Below, one piece after another: positions 35,587 through 45,653 of a DNA stretch of 64,000 bases (position 1 is the first letter of the stretch; every line of letters begins with the position of its first letter). The DNA is from JACMLD01 sp038229695 (GTDB taxonomy: Bacteria > Bacteroidota > Bacteroidia > Chitinophagales > Chitinophagaceae). The position numbers and the translations under genes are program-made. The stretch covers positions 1-64,000 of the forward strand of contig JBBROE010000006.1 in NCBI GenBank assembly GCA_038229695.1, written 5' to 3'. The notes under the pieces are model-generated. The model was not told the DNA's origin. It searched no databases and was given only the letters and a program-made list of their open reading frames with translations.

Positions 35587-37527
35587 TCACCGATCCGTTC
35601 GGAAAGGTGCTGCCGGCAAACCCTCCCGGTTGAAAAGATTAGGGTTAACGGGGTTGTCTGCCCATGCATATCTCACGTACATGGGATGAATAACTTCATC
35701 GTTCCAGGCCAGCACCCTGCCGCCCGCTATTTTTGTACTGGCCCATACGAATTTCTTATCGGCCCCTGCAATGGCGAATTCACCGGGTGCCTCGCCGTCA
35801 GCCGTGATCAGCCCTCCCCCCACATGGCTGAAGGATAGCTCGATCGTATCACCTTTTATCGCCACTGCATCATATTGCGGACCCGAATAAACCACCTGCT
35901 GGTCCTGGTAAGCTACTTTTTCGGCAGCAAGCGCCAGGCGGTCGCCCACTTCTTTTTTCCGGTCGGGGTGTATATCATTCCATTCTCCTAAATCAATGGC
36001 CACGGCCATCGCGGTATGCGGAACTGCCAGCGATTGGGCCTGCACTTCCCGGAAAACGGCCCACTGGCTTTCTGCCGGCTGGTAACGCATTTCCATAAAT
36101 CCGGGTAACTGTACAAAAAGAAAGGGCGCGTCGGGCTCCTGCCATTTGCTGCGCCAGTCGGCAATCATGGCGGGCTGCAACCTGGCATATTCCTGGGGCC
36201 TTCCCGTATTGGATTCCCCCTGGTACCAGACAAATCCTTTAACGGCATAATTTACCAGCGGAGCTATCATGGCATGATACAAAGCCGCCGGCTGATTTTG
36301 TAGTGCAGGGGAACCGCCTCCTCCCCGGAACGGCTGGTTTACCTGCCCAACCTTGTATTCCCAGTAACCGGTTAAATCAATGCTGTCGCCGCCCGCCATC
36401 AATTGGTAGGGTTTGTCCGGCACAAAGCCACCCTTGCCTGCATTGTTGGTTACTTTCACTACAAACAGGTTCTTCCCGGGAACCAGTACGCCAGCCGGAA
36501 TGGTATACCGGCGCTGCGGGTACATATAACCGGTACTTCCCACCTGCTTACCGTTTACGTACAGCACATCCGCATCCACGATCCTCCCCAGGAAGACCTT
36601 CGCGGAAACACCGGTCATCGTCGCCGGAACCTCAAATACCCTGCGGTACCATACCGTGCCGTCGAGATCTTTTATACCCTGGTCTTCCCAGTAACCGGGA
36701 ACCGCAATCCTTCGCCACGCTTTTGGCACATAGGCGGGACTAAACCATTTCTCCGCAATGCCCTTATCTGCCGGCAGGGAAGGTCTGCTAGCGGGTCCGG
36801 CGTTATTGCGAATAGTCATATCAGTTATATCCCGATTTTTTTCGATCGTGCTCATTATCGACGGGAAATCCTTCAGGCTCTCTTCGCTCATCATCGATTC
36901 TATGGGTACGCCACCCCAGCTCGCGTTGATAATCCCAATCGGTACCTGGTATTTCTCATACAGCGATTTCGCAAAAAAGTAGGCTACGGCCGAAAATTCA
37001 CCAATGGTTTCCGGGTTAGCCGCCTTCCAGCTGCCGCCGGGTAAATTCTCCTGCGGCTCCTTCAGGCTGGTCACGTTAGGAACCCAGAATTGCCGTATGC
37101 CAGGGTAATTCACCTGCTCCATTTCTTTTGCATACCGGGTACTGTGCAGCGCCATCTGGTGCACCATATTCGACTGCCCCGCGCAGAGCCACACTTCGCC
37201 CACCAGGATATCCTTTAGCACCAGATGGTTGCTCGCTTCAATAGTCATGGTATGGGGGCCGCCGGCTTTTACGGGCCGCAACTCCACCAACCAGTGCCCA
37301 TCCTTATTCGCCCTGGTTTTGTACGATTGCCCGCTGAACCGGACGGAAATCTTTTCGGATGGCGCGGCCCATCCCCACAACTTAATCTTCGTATCCCGCT
37401 GCAGCACCATGCTGTCGCGGATCAGCCGCGGCAGTCTTACCTGCGCGCGCGATGGCAAAGCCGTTGCCAACATCATGAACAGGACTAATATGCCCTGGAA
37501 CTGCCTTGCGGTTGTGGAATGGGTCAT
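35587..37527 (-). CDS. Sialate-O-acetylesterase-like SASA carbohydrate esterase
   Basis: A 646-residue secreted esterase (signal peptide to about residue 29, ending PSRAQ). An N-terminal beta-sandwich (30-105) precedes a split SGNH/SASA catalytic domain. The nucleophile Ser119 lies in CAGQSNM. A jelly-roll insertion occupies about 260-395 (WEDQGIKDLDGTVWYRRVF). The catalytic fold resumes at FVWYQGESN and ends with DIHPDRKKEVGDRL, which carries the His. The family removes O-acetyl groups from sialic acid or from plant glycans. Beside GH115 and CE15, deacetylation of acetylated glucuronoxylan is the likelier job. It lies 51 bases after the GH115 gene. Confidence 0.88.
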   Translation of the reverse strand: MTHSTTARQFQGILVLFMMLATALPSRAQVRLPRLIRDSMVLQRDTKIKLWGWAAPSEKISVRFSGQSYKTRANKDGHWLVELRPVKAGGPHTMTIEASNHLVLKDILVGEVWLCAGQSNMVHQMALHSTRYAKEMEQVNYPGIRQFWVPNVTSLKEPQENLPGGSWKAANPETIGEFSAVAYFFAKSLYEKYQVPIGIINASWGGVPIESMMSEESLKDFPSIMSTIEKNRDITDMTIRNNAGPASRPSLPADKGIAEKWFSPAYVPKAWRRIAVPGYWEDQGIKDLDGTVWYRRVFEVPATMTGVSAKVFLGRIVDADVLYVNGKQVGSTGYMYPQRRYTIPAGVLVPGKNLFVVKVTNNAGKGGFVPDKPYQLMAGGDSIDLTGYWEYKVGQVNQPFRGGGGSPALQNQPAALYHAMIAPLVNYAVKGFVWYQGESNTGRPQEYARLQPAMIADWRSKWQEPDAPFLFVQLPGFMEMRYQPAESQWAVFREVQAQSLAVPHTAMAVAIDLGEWNDIHPDRKKEVGDRLALAAEKVAYQDQQVVYSGPQYDAVAIKGDTIELSFSHVGGGLITADGEAPGEFAIAGADKKFVWASTKIAGGRVLAWNDEVIHPMYVRYAWADNPVNPNLFNREGLPAAPFRTDR

Positions 37528-37578
37528 AGTAAAAACTTGTTGAAAATGGGTGAGGTATAAAAGCGTTTTGCGTTACCG

Positions 37579-40137
37579 TTATTGCCTGCTGCTCTCCGGC
37601 GGCCCGAAATAAGAAGGCGAGAGCCCCCCGAAATCCAGCACCAGCTGCTGCAAGATCACGCCCGGGTCCATCATCCAGTACCTGATAACATGTTTTCCGG
37701 GCGCGCTGATAAAATGCTGCGTGGTTTTGATAATGATATCGTCCGCCACCCATGTATTCCATAGCGGGGTATTGTCTTCCTGGTTTAAGTGCACGATTTG
37801 CGGTTGCTCCGCGTCTAGCGAAACCGCGAAACGGAGTCCTTGTGGTGCATGGGTGAAATTAAGGGTAGGCGAAAAATAGGTGAGCAGGCGTAGGCTGTCC
37901 CTGCCGGTTGTAGTCACCTCGTAATCGAGGTGCGGACTGGCAGCTGAAAGCGGCAGGGCCATAGTTACGGGGAAAGTGGTGATGCCATCGCCATACTTGC
38001 CGACATCGGGGATAATCGTCCAGCTGACCTTCGCGGCCCCAACGGCTTTACTGTAATGTGTGGCGCCCATAGAAATATAGCCTCCATGCTGTACAAAGGC
38101 GGGGCTGGCGCCTTTTTTTTGAATCCCGGCAGCCGGCAAGGCCGTGTTGCCCGGCGTGAAGGCGGTATGGCTGACTGCTGAATCAGCCTTGATGTAGTGT
38201 ATTTCGGGCATGCGGTTAATGGGCGGCTGCTGCCAGTACGTGTAGCCGATATGGGTCTGGTCCATCATATGATCCCATTTGCCACCGGCAAGATCATGGT
38301 TGTATGCCAGGGTCAGCAGCGAATCGTTTAGATAGAATTGCTTAGCCTCATCTGCCCAGTGATTGGCCAGCCCGTTTTTGTGGGCCGCATACCAATGGTT
38401 CATGGCCACTGCGTGGTACAATTGGTGGAGGATGGTAAATGCTTTTACGGGGTGGCGGACCAGCTCAAAATACGCGTCCTGGTAAGCTGCTGGCAGGCTG
38501 TCTTCCAGTTGTTCCGCCGCATGATTCAAATCAGTCCATTGCCTCAGCACCCGGTCGGCCTCACCCGTACTCACCGAATATGTCGCCGCGTCGAGCAATT
38601 CCGGTTTTCGGCGGGCCGCATACACGGAATACCGGTTCAGGATATTTCCGATGGCTGCGGCATGGCCGGAGCCGAATTGCTGCCCGGCCCATTCCGTGTA
38701 ATACGTGCGGATATTTTCCGCATTCCATTTTTTGGTATCGTATGCATAATCCAGGAAAAACGAAATGGGGAGTTCCATCGGTTTGAGATCACCGACATTC
38801 ACCACCCATAATTTATTTGCTCCATGTGCATCCGCCATATGCAGTTGCTCCCATACCCTCGAGAGGTTGTTATCGTTGATCCATTTGTAATTCCGCGGGT
38901 CGCCTACATAATCAAAATGGTAATAAATGCCATAGCCACCGGCGCGTTTCGGGCTGCCGGGTGCGGGCAGCCGGCGGATATTACCCCAGTTGTCGTCCGA
39001 GATGAGGAGCGTAACATCATCCGGTACCCGCATTCCTTTGTCATAATAATCCTGCACTTCTTTGTACAGGGCCCAGACCTGCGGCGTCTGCGCCGCCGGT
39101 TTGCCGGTGACGGATGCTATGATAGTGCGCTGGTCGGCTACTATTTTTTCCAGCAGGCCGGTAGCGGTGCCCGCCGTCATCGGCATATCGCCGTCACCCC
39201 GCATCCCTACGGTGATAAGGCTTTCATGCGAACCCATGTTTTCAATACCCTTCTTCCAGAAAGCCCGGAGTACTGAATCGTTTTTACTGTAGTCCCACGG
39301 ACCTTTGCCATACCGTTTCCATTCCTGCTGGGCGCGCATCATGGGTTCATGGTGCGAAGTGCCCATGACGATGCCCCATTTATCGGCCAGTACCGGGTTC
39401 AGGGTATCATCATCATTAAAGGCATTGCCCCACATGGCCGGCCAGAGAAAATTGCCTTTCAGCCGGAGGATGAGTTCAAACATTTTTTCATACACCAGGT
39501 GGTTCACCCCGCCAAATTTCTCCCGGGTCCAGCCCGAGAAGGCCGGCGCTTCATCGTTGATGAAAATGCCCCGGTACTGAACCGAAGGCGAATTAAAAAC
39601 GTATGGGCCTTTGCGCACAAATAAGAAATTGGTTTGTTTAATGGGCACGTCCGCCCACCAGTACCAGGGAGATACGCCGATTTGTTTCGACAGTTCAAAA
39701 ACGCCGTAGGCTGCGCCGCGTTTATCGGAACCCGCGATGACCAGGGCATTGTCTACCCCAGGCCATGGCCGCGGGACAACCTGTACCTGGAAAGCCTCCC
39801 ATTTGCCGGTGATGCCGGCGATGTCTATTTTTTTCTGTGCAGCCAGTTGCCGTATAAGCGCGGAGCCATGAACGGACCCGACGAGGATGATACTTTTTGA
39901 TGAAGCTGGTATGCCGGTCACCAGCATGGGCTTTTTGCCGGTAGCCGCTTCCATATCCTGCTGCAGCAGGGCAGCTGCTTTGTGCACCAGCCAGTCGTCT
40001 TTGTCGTCCGTACAAATCTTGACACCCGGGGCGGAAAGCGACCATGAGCCGGGTTCATGCGTTGCCGAGATAAAGGTCTGCGAAAATGAGATGGGCACCA
40101 GGAAATAAAAAAGGGTGACAAGAAACAGCCGTTTCAT
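37579..40137 (-). CDS. GH115 xylan alpha-1,2-glucuronidase
   Basis: An 852-residue secreted enzyme from the ATG at 40137 (MKRLFLVTLFYFLVPISFSQ); a TTG at 40155 lies upstream. The N-terminal domain contains KWEAFQVQV and KRGAAYGVFELSKQIGVSPW. The TIM-barrel GH115 core carries YRGIFINDEAPAFSGWTREK, GNFLWPAMWGNAFNDDDTL and GTSHHEPMMRAQQEW. A five-helix domain and a C-terminal beta-sandwich (ending HVIRYWMMDPGVILQQLVLD) complete the family layout. It removes (4-O-methyl)glucuronic acid from internal and terminal xylose of glucuronoxylan. The operon continues to the SASA esterase, and a palindromic operator candidate lies 46 bases upstream. Confidence 0.93.
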   Translation of the reverse strand: MKRLFLVTLFYFLVPISFSQTFISATHEPGSWSLSAPGVKICTDDKDDWLVHKAAALLQQDMEAATGKKPMLVTGIPASSKSIILVGSVHGSALIRQLAAQKKIDIAGITGKWEAFQVQVVPRPWPGVDNALVIAGSDKRGAAYGVFELSKQIGVSPWYWWADVPIKQTNFLFVRKGPYVFNSPSVQYRGIFINDEAPAFSGWTREKFGGVNHLVYEKMFELILRLKGNFLWPAMWGNAFNDDDTLNPVLADKWGIVMGTSHHEPMMRAQQEWKRYGKGPWDYSKNDSVLRAFWKKGIENMGSHESLITVGMRGDGDMPMTAGTATGLLEKIVADQRTIIASVTGKPAAQTPQVWALYKEVQDYYDKGMRVPDDVTLLISDDNWGNIRRLPAPGSPKRAGGYGIYYHFDYVGDPRNYKWINDNNLSRVWEQLHMADAHGANKLWVVNVGDLKPMELPISFFLDYAYDTKKWNAENIRTYYTEWAGQQFGSGHAAAIGNILNRYSVYAARRKPELLDAATYSVSTGEADRVLRQWTDLNHAAEQLEDSLPAAYQDAYFELVRHPVKAFTILHQLYHAVAMNHWYAAHKNGLANHWADEAKQFYLNDSLLTLAYNHDLAGGKWDHMMDQTHIGYTYWQQPPINRMPEIHYIKADSAVSHTAFTPGNTALPAAGIQKKGASPAFVQHGGYISMGATHYSKAVGAAKVSWTIIPDVGKYGDGITTFPVTMALPLSAASPHLDYEVTTTGRDSLRLLTYFSPTLNFTHAPQGLRFAVSLDAEQPQIVHLNQEDNTPLWNTWVADDIIIKTTQHFISAPGKHVIRYWMMDPGVILQQLVLDFGGLSPSYFGPPESSRQ

Positions 40138-40183
40138 AACAGAATATTGATGCAAGTTGAGCAGGATGCCGGGTAAGCATTTC

Positions 40184-40196
40184 GTTACAATGTAAC
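40184..40196. promoter_or_regulatory. 13-base palindrome upstream of GH115, candidate operator
   Basis: GTTACA-A-TGTAAC is a perfect inverted repeat with one central base, 46 bases upstream of the GH115 ATG and in the A/T-richer part of the spacer. It has the form of a LacI- or GntR-type binding site. No regulator gene is adjacent. Confidence 0.4.
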
Positions 40197-40270
40197 AGTT
40201 TTTCCAGGGGTGGCAAATAACAAGGTTTCAAAATGCGTACAAAGACGGTACGGCTGAATGGCCGTTTCGG

Positions 40271-40338
40271 GGAGCTGCTGCTGTTGATCCCGTACAGGTG
40301 TGCGACGCAACCGGTGCTGCCCGGCGCGGTGCTGCCGG
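40271..40338 (+). repeat. Dispersed intergenic repeat, copy 1
   Basis: Member of a short repeat family. Its core GTACAGG-TG-TGCGACGCAACC is preceded by GGAGCTGCTGCTGTTGATCC and followed by GTGCTGCC. Related copies lie at 52721-52760, 54056-54107 (reverse) and 58971-59042. It lies in the 541-base divergent spacer between GH115 and CE15, which otherwise holds only the palindrome at 40184 and no recognisable gene. Confidence 0.6.
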
Positions 40339-40678
40339 CTTCAAAAAAAATCTTTGGCAGGATCGGTGACTCGAATGCCTGGGGAGTGAGGCCGGCAGCG
40401 GGTTGCATGGCGTCAGCGTTGTGTCACTCTCTTGTGCGGCAACTCTTCTGGCAGCCGGGTAAACCGGGGTAGGACTGTTCATCCGTAAATTGCCACAGGC
40501 GCACTAAAAGATGCACAGTGGCTGCGACATGTTGCGCACTAAAAGAAGTCCTACCTTGACGCTGAAACGGATGGCAGCGGCCCGCCTGCAGCTTCAGGCT
40601 AACACAGCTCCGAAAGGCGGGGTAGTAGTAGAAACCAGCAGACCGCAGAGTGTGAAATCCGATTTTAAATGTAATACT

Positions 40679-42265
40679 ATGGGTAAAAACTTTTTTTTTC
40701 ACTTGCTGCTCATCTCCTGCTACTGTGCCGCCCAGCATCCTGCTACCGGTAACGCACAACCGTTACCGGTGACGTTCACTGCAGAACAGGATCACCAGCA
40801 AATGATGGATCAGCTGGGTATAAAGGCGCTGAGACCCGGTCCAAGCGGGACCGACAGGGCGCCCAACCATGCCAATTATGACGAATCGCTGGCCAACCCC
40901 TTCCCGGATCTCCCGGAGGTGCTGACGTTGAAAAATGGGAAAAAGGTAACCACGGCAGCGATGTGGTGGTCCGCCCGGCGGCCCGAGATCCTGGAAGACA
41001 TGGAGCGGGAAGTGTATGGCCGTCTGCCAAAAAACATTCCACCTGTTTCCTGGACAGTGAAATTCACGGATCATGAATTTGTTGGCCGCGTGCCGGTCCT
41101 GGCGAAGCAACTGGTTGGGCGGGTCGACAATTCCTCTTGTCCCGGGATTGCGGTGAATATTGAAATGACGCTGGTGTTGCCGGCCAACGCGACTGGCCCG
41201 GTACCCTTGTTGCTGATGTTCGGCCAGGCCCGCGTTCCGGCTCCAAGCCAGCCCAACCCGGCGGAACTTGACCAGTTGAATAATGCCTTGCAGCGCTTGC
41301 TTTCCGTTGATGCTTCGTTGAAAAGTATTTTTGACCGGCACCCCGCTTACCAGCTCGTTACTGCAGCACAGGGAAGTGGTTTTTTTGGTGCGCCGCCAAG
41401 GCCGGTTACGCCCGGTCCGGTCGATCAGCCCGGCTTAAACGGGGTGAACAACGACCCTCCCTCTAATGAACAATTGCTGGCAGCCGGTTGGGGATATGCG
41501 TTGATCAATCCCAACAGCATCCAGGCGGATAACGGCGCGGGCATCACGCGCGGTATCATCGGGTTGGTCAATCATGGGCAGCCGCGAAGGCCGGACGACT
41601 GGGGAGCGCTGCGCGCCTGGGCGTGGGGTGCGGCCCGTGCACTCGATTACCTGGAAGCCAGCGAACCCGGCGTGGATGCGAAACATGTTGGAATCGAAGG
41701 CGTCTCCCGATACGGAAAAGCAGCGCTGGTGACCATGGCATTTGAACCGCGTTTTGCGATGGGGCTCATCGGCTCGTCCGGCGAAGGCGGGGCTAAGCTG
41801 CACCGGCGTAACTGGGGCGAATCAGTGGAAAGTCTAACCGGCGGAGAGTACTACTGGATGGCCGGGAATTTCATGAAGTATGGGGCATCTGAAGCAACAT
41901 CCGGTGCCAAAACCGCCAAAGATATCCCTGTTGATGCCCATGAACTCATCGCCCTCTGCGCACCCCGGCTGCTTTTCATCAGTTATGGTATACCTGAAAA
42001 AGGGGATGCCAAATGGCTCGACCAGCAGGGTAGTTATATGGCGGCCGTCGCAGCGGGCCCGGTATATCAATTGCTGGGGGCAAAAGACCTCGGGGTTTCC
42101 GGCGATTATAAAACGGAGAAGATGCCTCCGGTAAACACACCCATGCTGGAAGGCCAGCTGGCGTGGCGGCAGCATGACCAGGGGCACCAGGACCAGGCAA
42201 ATATGAAATGGTTCATCCAATGGGCCGATAAAAATATCGGTCATACTCAACAGCCTAACCCCTGA
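40679..42265 (+). CDS. CE15 glucuronoyl esterase
   Basis: A 528-residue secreted esterase. The ATG at 40679 starts a signal peptide (MGKNFFFHLLLISCYCAAQ); the longer frame from 40511 runs through the intergenic spacer. The alpha/beta-hydrolase core has the CE15 nucleophile motif GVSRYGKAAL with Ser343. GEGGAKLHRRNWGESVESL follows, and the catalytic His is in QGHQDQANMKWF. The family cuts the ester between 4-O-methylglucuronic acid of xylan and lignin alcohols. It is divergent from GH115/SASA, and together the three would strip glucuronic acid decorations, lignin links and acetyl groups. Confidence 0.9.
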   Translation: MGKNFFFHLLLISCYCAAQHPATGNAQPLPVTFTAEQDHQQMMDQLGIKALRPGPSGTDRAPNHANYDESLANPFPDLPEVLTLKNGKKVTTAAMWWSARRPEILEDMEREVYGRLPKNIPPVSWTVKFTDHEFVGRVPVLAKQLVGRVDNSSCPGIAVNIEMTLVLPANATGPVPLLLMFGQARVPAPSQPNPAELDQLNNALQRLLSVDASLKSIFDRHPAYQLVTAAQGSGFFGAPPRPVTPGPVDQPGLNGVNNDPPSNEQLLAAGWGYALINPNSIQADNGAGITRGIIGLVNHGQPRRPDDWGALRAWAWGAARALDYLEASEPGVDAKHVGIEGVSRYGKAALVTMAFEPRFAMGLIGSSGEGGAKLHRRNWGESVESLTGGEYYWMAGNFMKYGASEATSGAKTAKDIPVDAHELIALCAPRLLFISYGIPEKGDAKWLDQQGSYMAAVAAGPVYQLLGAKDLGVSGDYKTEKMPPVNTPMLEGQLAWRQHDQGHQDQANMKWFIQWADKNIGHTQQPNP

Positions 42266-42357
42266 CAAAAACGGCTACGCCTTACCGGTGGCGGATGCAG
42301 TAAATAGCATTACGCAACAGTGTCTACCGGTCATCAGTAGGGTCAGCCGCGGTAGGA

Positions 42358-45300
42358 CTACCTGAAATTCCTGCTGTTTGGGATCATTTTGCCGCTGTGA
42401 TCAAGGCTGCGGTCTGCGCTGGCTTTCATTTCATCCGCCCGGGGAAACGCAGGCATGGTGAGTGAAGCGGTGGGTACCAGCGCGGCCATCATCGGGGTAA
42501 TGTCCTGGCAGGACTGCACAATAACGTGTACTACTTTGCCTTCCACCTGTAATTTACCCCGGATGATAAGCACCCGCGCCTGCGCAAGCTGCCTGCGGTA
42601 CTGTTCAAAAAGATTGGGGAAAATCACCAGGTTAATCGTTCCCGTTTCATCTTCCAGCGTCATAAACCACACGCCTTTAGCGGTTTCCGGTCTTTGCCGC
42701 ACCAGTACAATGCCGGATACTTTCACCATCGTTCCGTTAACTTGCCGGCTTAGGTCGGCGGCGGTGATTACCTGCCATTGCTGTAATTGTTCACGCAAAA
42801 AACTCATGGGGTGCGCTTTTACAGAAAGTGATAAGGTGGCGTAGTCCTGCAATACTTCCTCCGCACCCGTCATCAACGGCAGGCTCAGTTGTTTTTCATG
42901 GTGGTTGATCTTGGCTTCAGAATCAAATAAGGCAATGGGCTTATCTTTTACTGAGGCATGCCAGAGGGCGTTTCTCCGGTTCAGCCCCATCGATTGAAAG
43001 GCATCGGCATCGGACAATAATTCCAGGACGGCATCACTGGTTCCGAGCAGGGTCAATTCGGTTAATTCGGTGAAAGGTTTATTCTCCCTGGCGGTTATCA
43101 GTTTATCCATTTCTTCCCTGGCCATTCCTTTGATGTGCCTGAACCCAAGCCGCAAGGCCCTGTACCTGCCCCCGGATGTTTCGAGGGTGTTGTCCCAGGA
43201 AGAAAGATTGATATCCACCGGCCGCACTTCTACTCCATGCTGCTGTGCATCGATAACAATTTGTGCCGGCTGGTAAAAACCCATAGGCAGGCTGTTTAAT
43301 AAGCCGCAGGCAAACACATCCGGGTAGTGACATTTCACCCAGGCGGAAACGTACACCAGTAAAGCAAAACTGGCGGCATGACTCTCGGGAAAACCATAGC
43401 TGCCAAATCCCTCCAGCTGGCGGAAAACCCTTTTCGCATATTCCTCCTGGTATCCTTTTGCTATCATGCCGCCAATGAGTTTTTTCTCAAAATGATTGAC
43501 GCCTCCCTTTCCTTTGAAAGTGCCCATGCTTCTTCTCAGCGCATCCGCTTCTGTAGCACTGAAGCCTGCGGCCACAATCGCCACCTTCATCGCCTGTTCC
43601 TGGAATAAAGGCACTCCCAGCGTTCGCTTCAGGATGTCTTCTAATTCTTTTGACGGATACTCCACTTTTTCCAGCCCATTCCTTCTTCGCAGGTAGGGGT
43701 GTACCATATCTCCCTGGATGGGCCCGGGGCGGACGATGGCCACTTCAATCACCAAATCATAAAAGCAATTGGGCTTAAGCCGGGGCAGCATGGATTGCTG
43801 GGCGCGGCTTTCGATCTGGAAGACACCAATCGTATCCGCTTCGCTGATCATATCATACACTTTTGGTTCATCCTGCGGAATGCCGGCCAGTGTAAACTTT
43901 TTACCGTAGTGTACTTCGGCCAGGTCAAATGTTTTCCGGATACAGGTGAGCATCCCCAGCGCCAGCACATCAATTTTTAAAAATCCCAGTGTTTCAATAT
44001 CGTCTTTGTTCCATTCCAGGCAGGTCCGGTTTTCCATGCGGGCATTCAACACCGGGCAGAGTTGGGATAATTTGTGCCGGCTGATGACAAATCCCCCGGT
44101 ATGCTGCCCCAGCTGCCTCGGAAAACCGATATACTGGTTGGTGAGGTCAATGGTTTTTTTGATGATGGGGTCATTGTTGTTGATGCCATAGTCCTTTAAG
44201 CGGTTGCCATCGAACAGCGTGCCTTCTGACCGGACGACCGAAGAAGCCAGCTTGTCCACCAGGTCCACGGACAAACCCATCGCTTTGGCCACATCGCGCA
44301 CGGCACCTTTTTCCTGCTGCTGGGTGACGGTTGCCACGATCGCTGCATGATCACGGCCGTATTTCCGGTAGATATACTGTATGACTTCTTCCCTTCTTTC
44401 ATGTTCAAAGTCGACATCTATATCAGGCGGTTCATTGCGCGCGGCGGACAGGAACCTTTCAAAAAGCAAATCGAACTTGGCCGGATTAACAGCAGTTATA
44501 CCCAGGCAAAAACAAACGGTGGAGTTGGCCGCTGACCCCCGCCCCTGGCAAAGGATACCCTGGCTGCGGGCAAAACGAACAATATCATAAACCGTCAGGA
44601 AATAGGGGGCATACTCCATTTGTTCGATGAAGCGGATTTCGTGCTCAATGTTTGTAATCACTCTTTCCGGAATGCGGGTACCATAAAAATCATGGGCGCC
44701 CTGCCAGGTCAGCATCACCAGTTCTTCCTGGGGCGTTCTGCCCTCCGTGGTTATTTCTTCGGGGTATTCATATTTCAGTTCATCCAGTGAAAACCGGCAG
44801 GCCTCAGCGATGACCGCGGTGTTGGCAATGGCAGCCGGGTAGCGGGCGAATAAACGCTTCATTTCCGACTCGTCTTTTAAATGTCTTTCAGCATTAGCAT
44901 GCAGCGTAAAACCTGCTTCATGAATGCAGCATTTTCCCTTTATACAGGTGAGCACATCCTGCAACTGCCTCCTGTCCGGGTGATGGTAGAAAACATTATT
45001 GGTGGCAGCAAGCGGAATTCCCAGGTGTTGCGACAGTTCCGCGAGCCTGAACAGCAACTTATGGTCCGCCGCTCCGTAGCGCCGCTCTGCCGCCAGGTAT
45101 ACACAGGGAAAGTGCTGCCGGTATTCGTTTACGTCAGCTAAAAACTCTTTCGGCAATTGCCAGTCGACCGATAACTCCTGCGGGGGAAGGATAAGAATAA
45201 TAACATCAGTAAGTTTTTCGATGAGGTCTTTTTTGCTGAGGTGGCATTCGCCTTTTTCCGCGCGGAGGTTGCCGGTGGTCAGTACATCACAAAGGCTGGC

Positions 45301-45555
45301 ATAGCCTTGTTTGTTTTTTGGATAGGCGAGTAAGGGGTGCCCATCCAGCAATTGCAGCTGTACCCCCGGGATAATGCGGATATTTTTTTTCCTGGCCTGG
45401 GCATGCGCGCGGACGATGCCGGCAAAACTGTTGATATCGGTAATACCGATTTCGGTATACCCGAGCAGTGCCGCCTGTTCAACGAATTCTTCCGGGTGGG
45501 AGGCTCCCTGGAGAAAACTGAAATTGGTGGTGACCTGTAATTCGGTATAGCGCAT
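42358..45555 (-). CDS. dnaE2: Error-prone DNA polymerase III alpha subunit DnaE2 (ImuC)
   Basis: A 1065-residue C-family polymerase, shorter than housekeeping DnaE. The N-terminal PHP domain begins TNFSFLQGASHPEEFVEQAA and includes GITDINSFAG. The palm has the catalytic triad in PPDIDVDFEHERR (Asp378, Asp380, Asp382). LGFLKIDVLALGMLTC, the fingers, tandem HhH and the C-terminal OB-fold (VKVSGIVLVRQRPETAKGVWFMTLEDE) follow. Length and location after imuA and imuB identify it as the translesion paralogue, which copies past DNA damage with low fidelity using ImuB as adaptor. It starts 98 bases after the imuB stop. Confidence 0.93.
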   Translation of the reverse strand: MRYTELQVTTNFSFLQGASHPEEFVEQAALLGYTEIGITDINSFAGIVRAHAQARKKNIRIIPGVQLQLLDGHPLLAYPKNKQGYASLCDVLTTGNLRAEKGECHLSKKDLIEKLTDVIILILPPQELSVDWQLPKEFLADVNEYRQHFPCVYLAAERRYGAADHKLLFRLAELSQHLGIPLAATNNVFYHHPDRRQLQDVLTCIKGKCCIHEAGFTLHANAERHLKDESEMKRLFARYPAAIANTAVIAEACRFSLDELKYEYPEEITTEGRTPQEELVMLTWQGAHDFYGTRIPERVITNIEHEIRFIEQMEYAPYFLTVYDIVRFARSQGILCQGRGSAANSTVCFCLGITAVNPAKFDLLFERFLSAARNEPPDIDVDFEHERREEVIQYIYRKYGRDHAAIVATVTQQQEKGAVRDVAKAMGLSVDLVDKLASSVVRSEGTLFDGNRLKDYGINNNDPIIKKTIDLTNQYIGFPRQLGQHTGGFVISRHKLSQLCPVLNARMENRTCLEWNKDDIETLGFLKIDVLALGMLTCIRKTFDLAEVHYGKKFTLAGIPQDEPKVYDMISEADTIGVFQIESRAQQSMLPRLKPNCFYDLVIEVAIVRPGPIQGDMVHPYLRRRNGLEKVEYPSKELEDILKRTLGVPLFQEQAMKVAIVAAGFSATEADALRRSMGTFKGKGGVNHFEKKLIGGMIAKGYQEEYAKRVFRQLEGFGSYGFPESHAASFALLVYVSAWVKCHYPDVFACGLLNSLPMGFYQPAQIVIDAQQHGVEVRPVDINLSSWDNTLETSGGRYRALRLGFRHIKGMAREEMDKLITARENKPFTELTELTLLGTSDAVLELLSDADAFQSMGLNRRNALWHASVKDKPIALFDSEAKINHHEKQLSLPLMTGAEEVLQDYATLSLSVKAHPMSFLREQLQQWQVITAADLSRQVNGTMVKVSGIVLVRQRPETAKGVWFMTLEDETGTINLVIFPNLFEQYRRQLAQARVLIIRGKLQVEGKVVHVIVQSCQDITPMMAALVPTASLTMPAFPRADEMKASADRSLDHSGKMIPNSRNFR

Positions 45556-45653
45556 GGTACAATTCGTTTCAGGGGTAATAGCAGGTGGGTTTCATTAGAA
45601 CCATTTATGGATGCTTGACGGGTTGCTCCTATTCACTTTTCCTGCAGCGCCAG

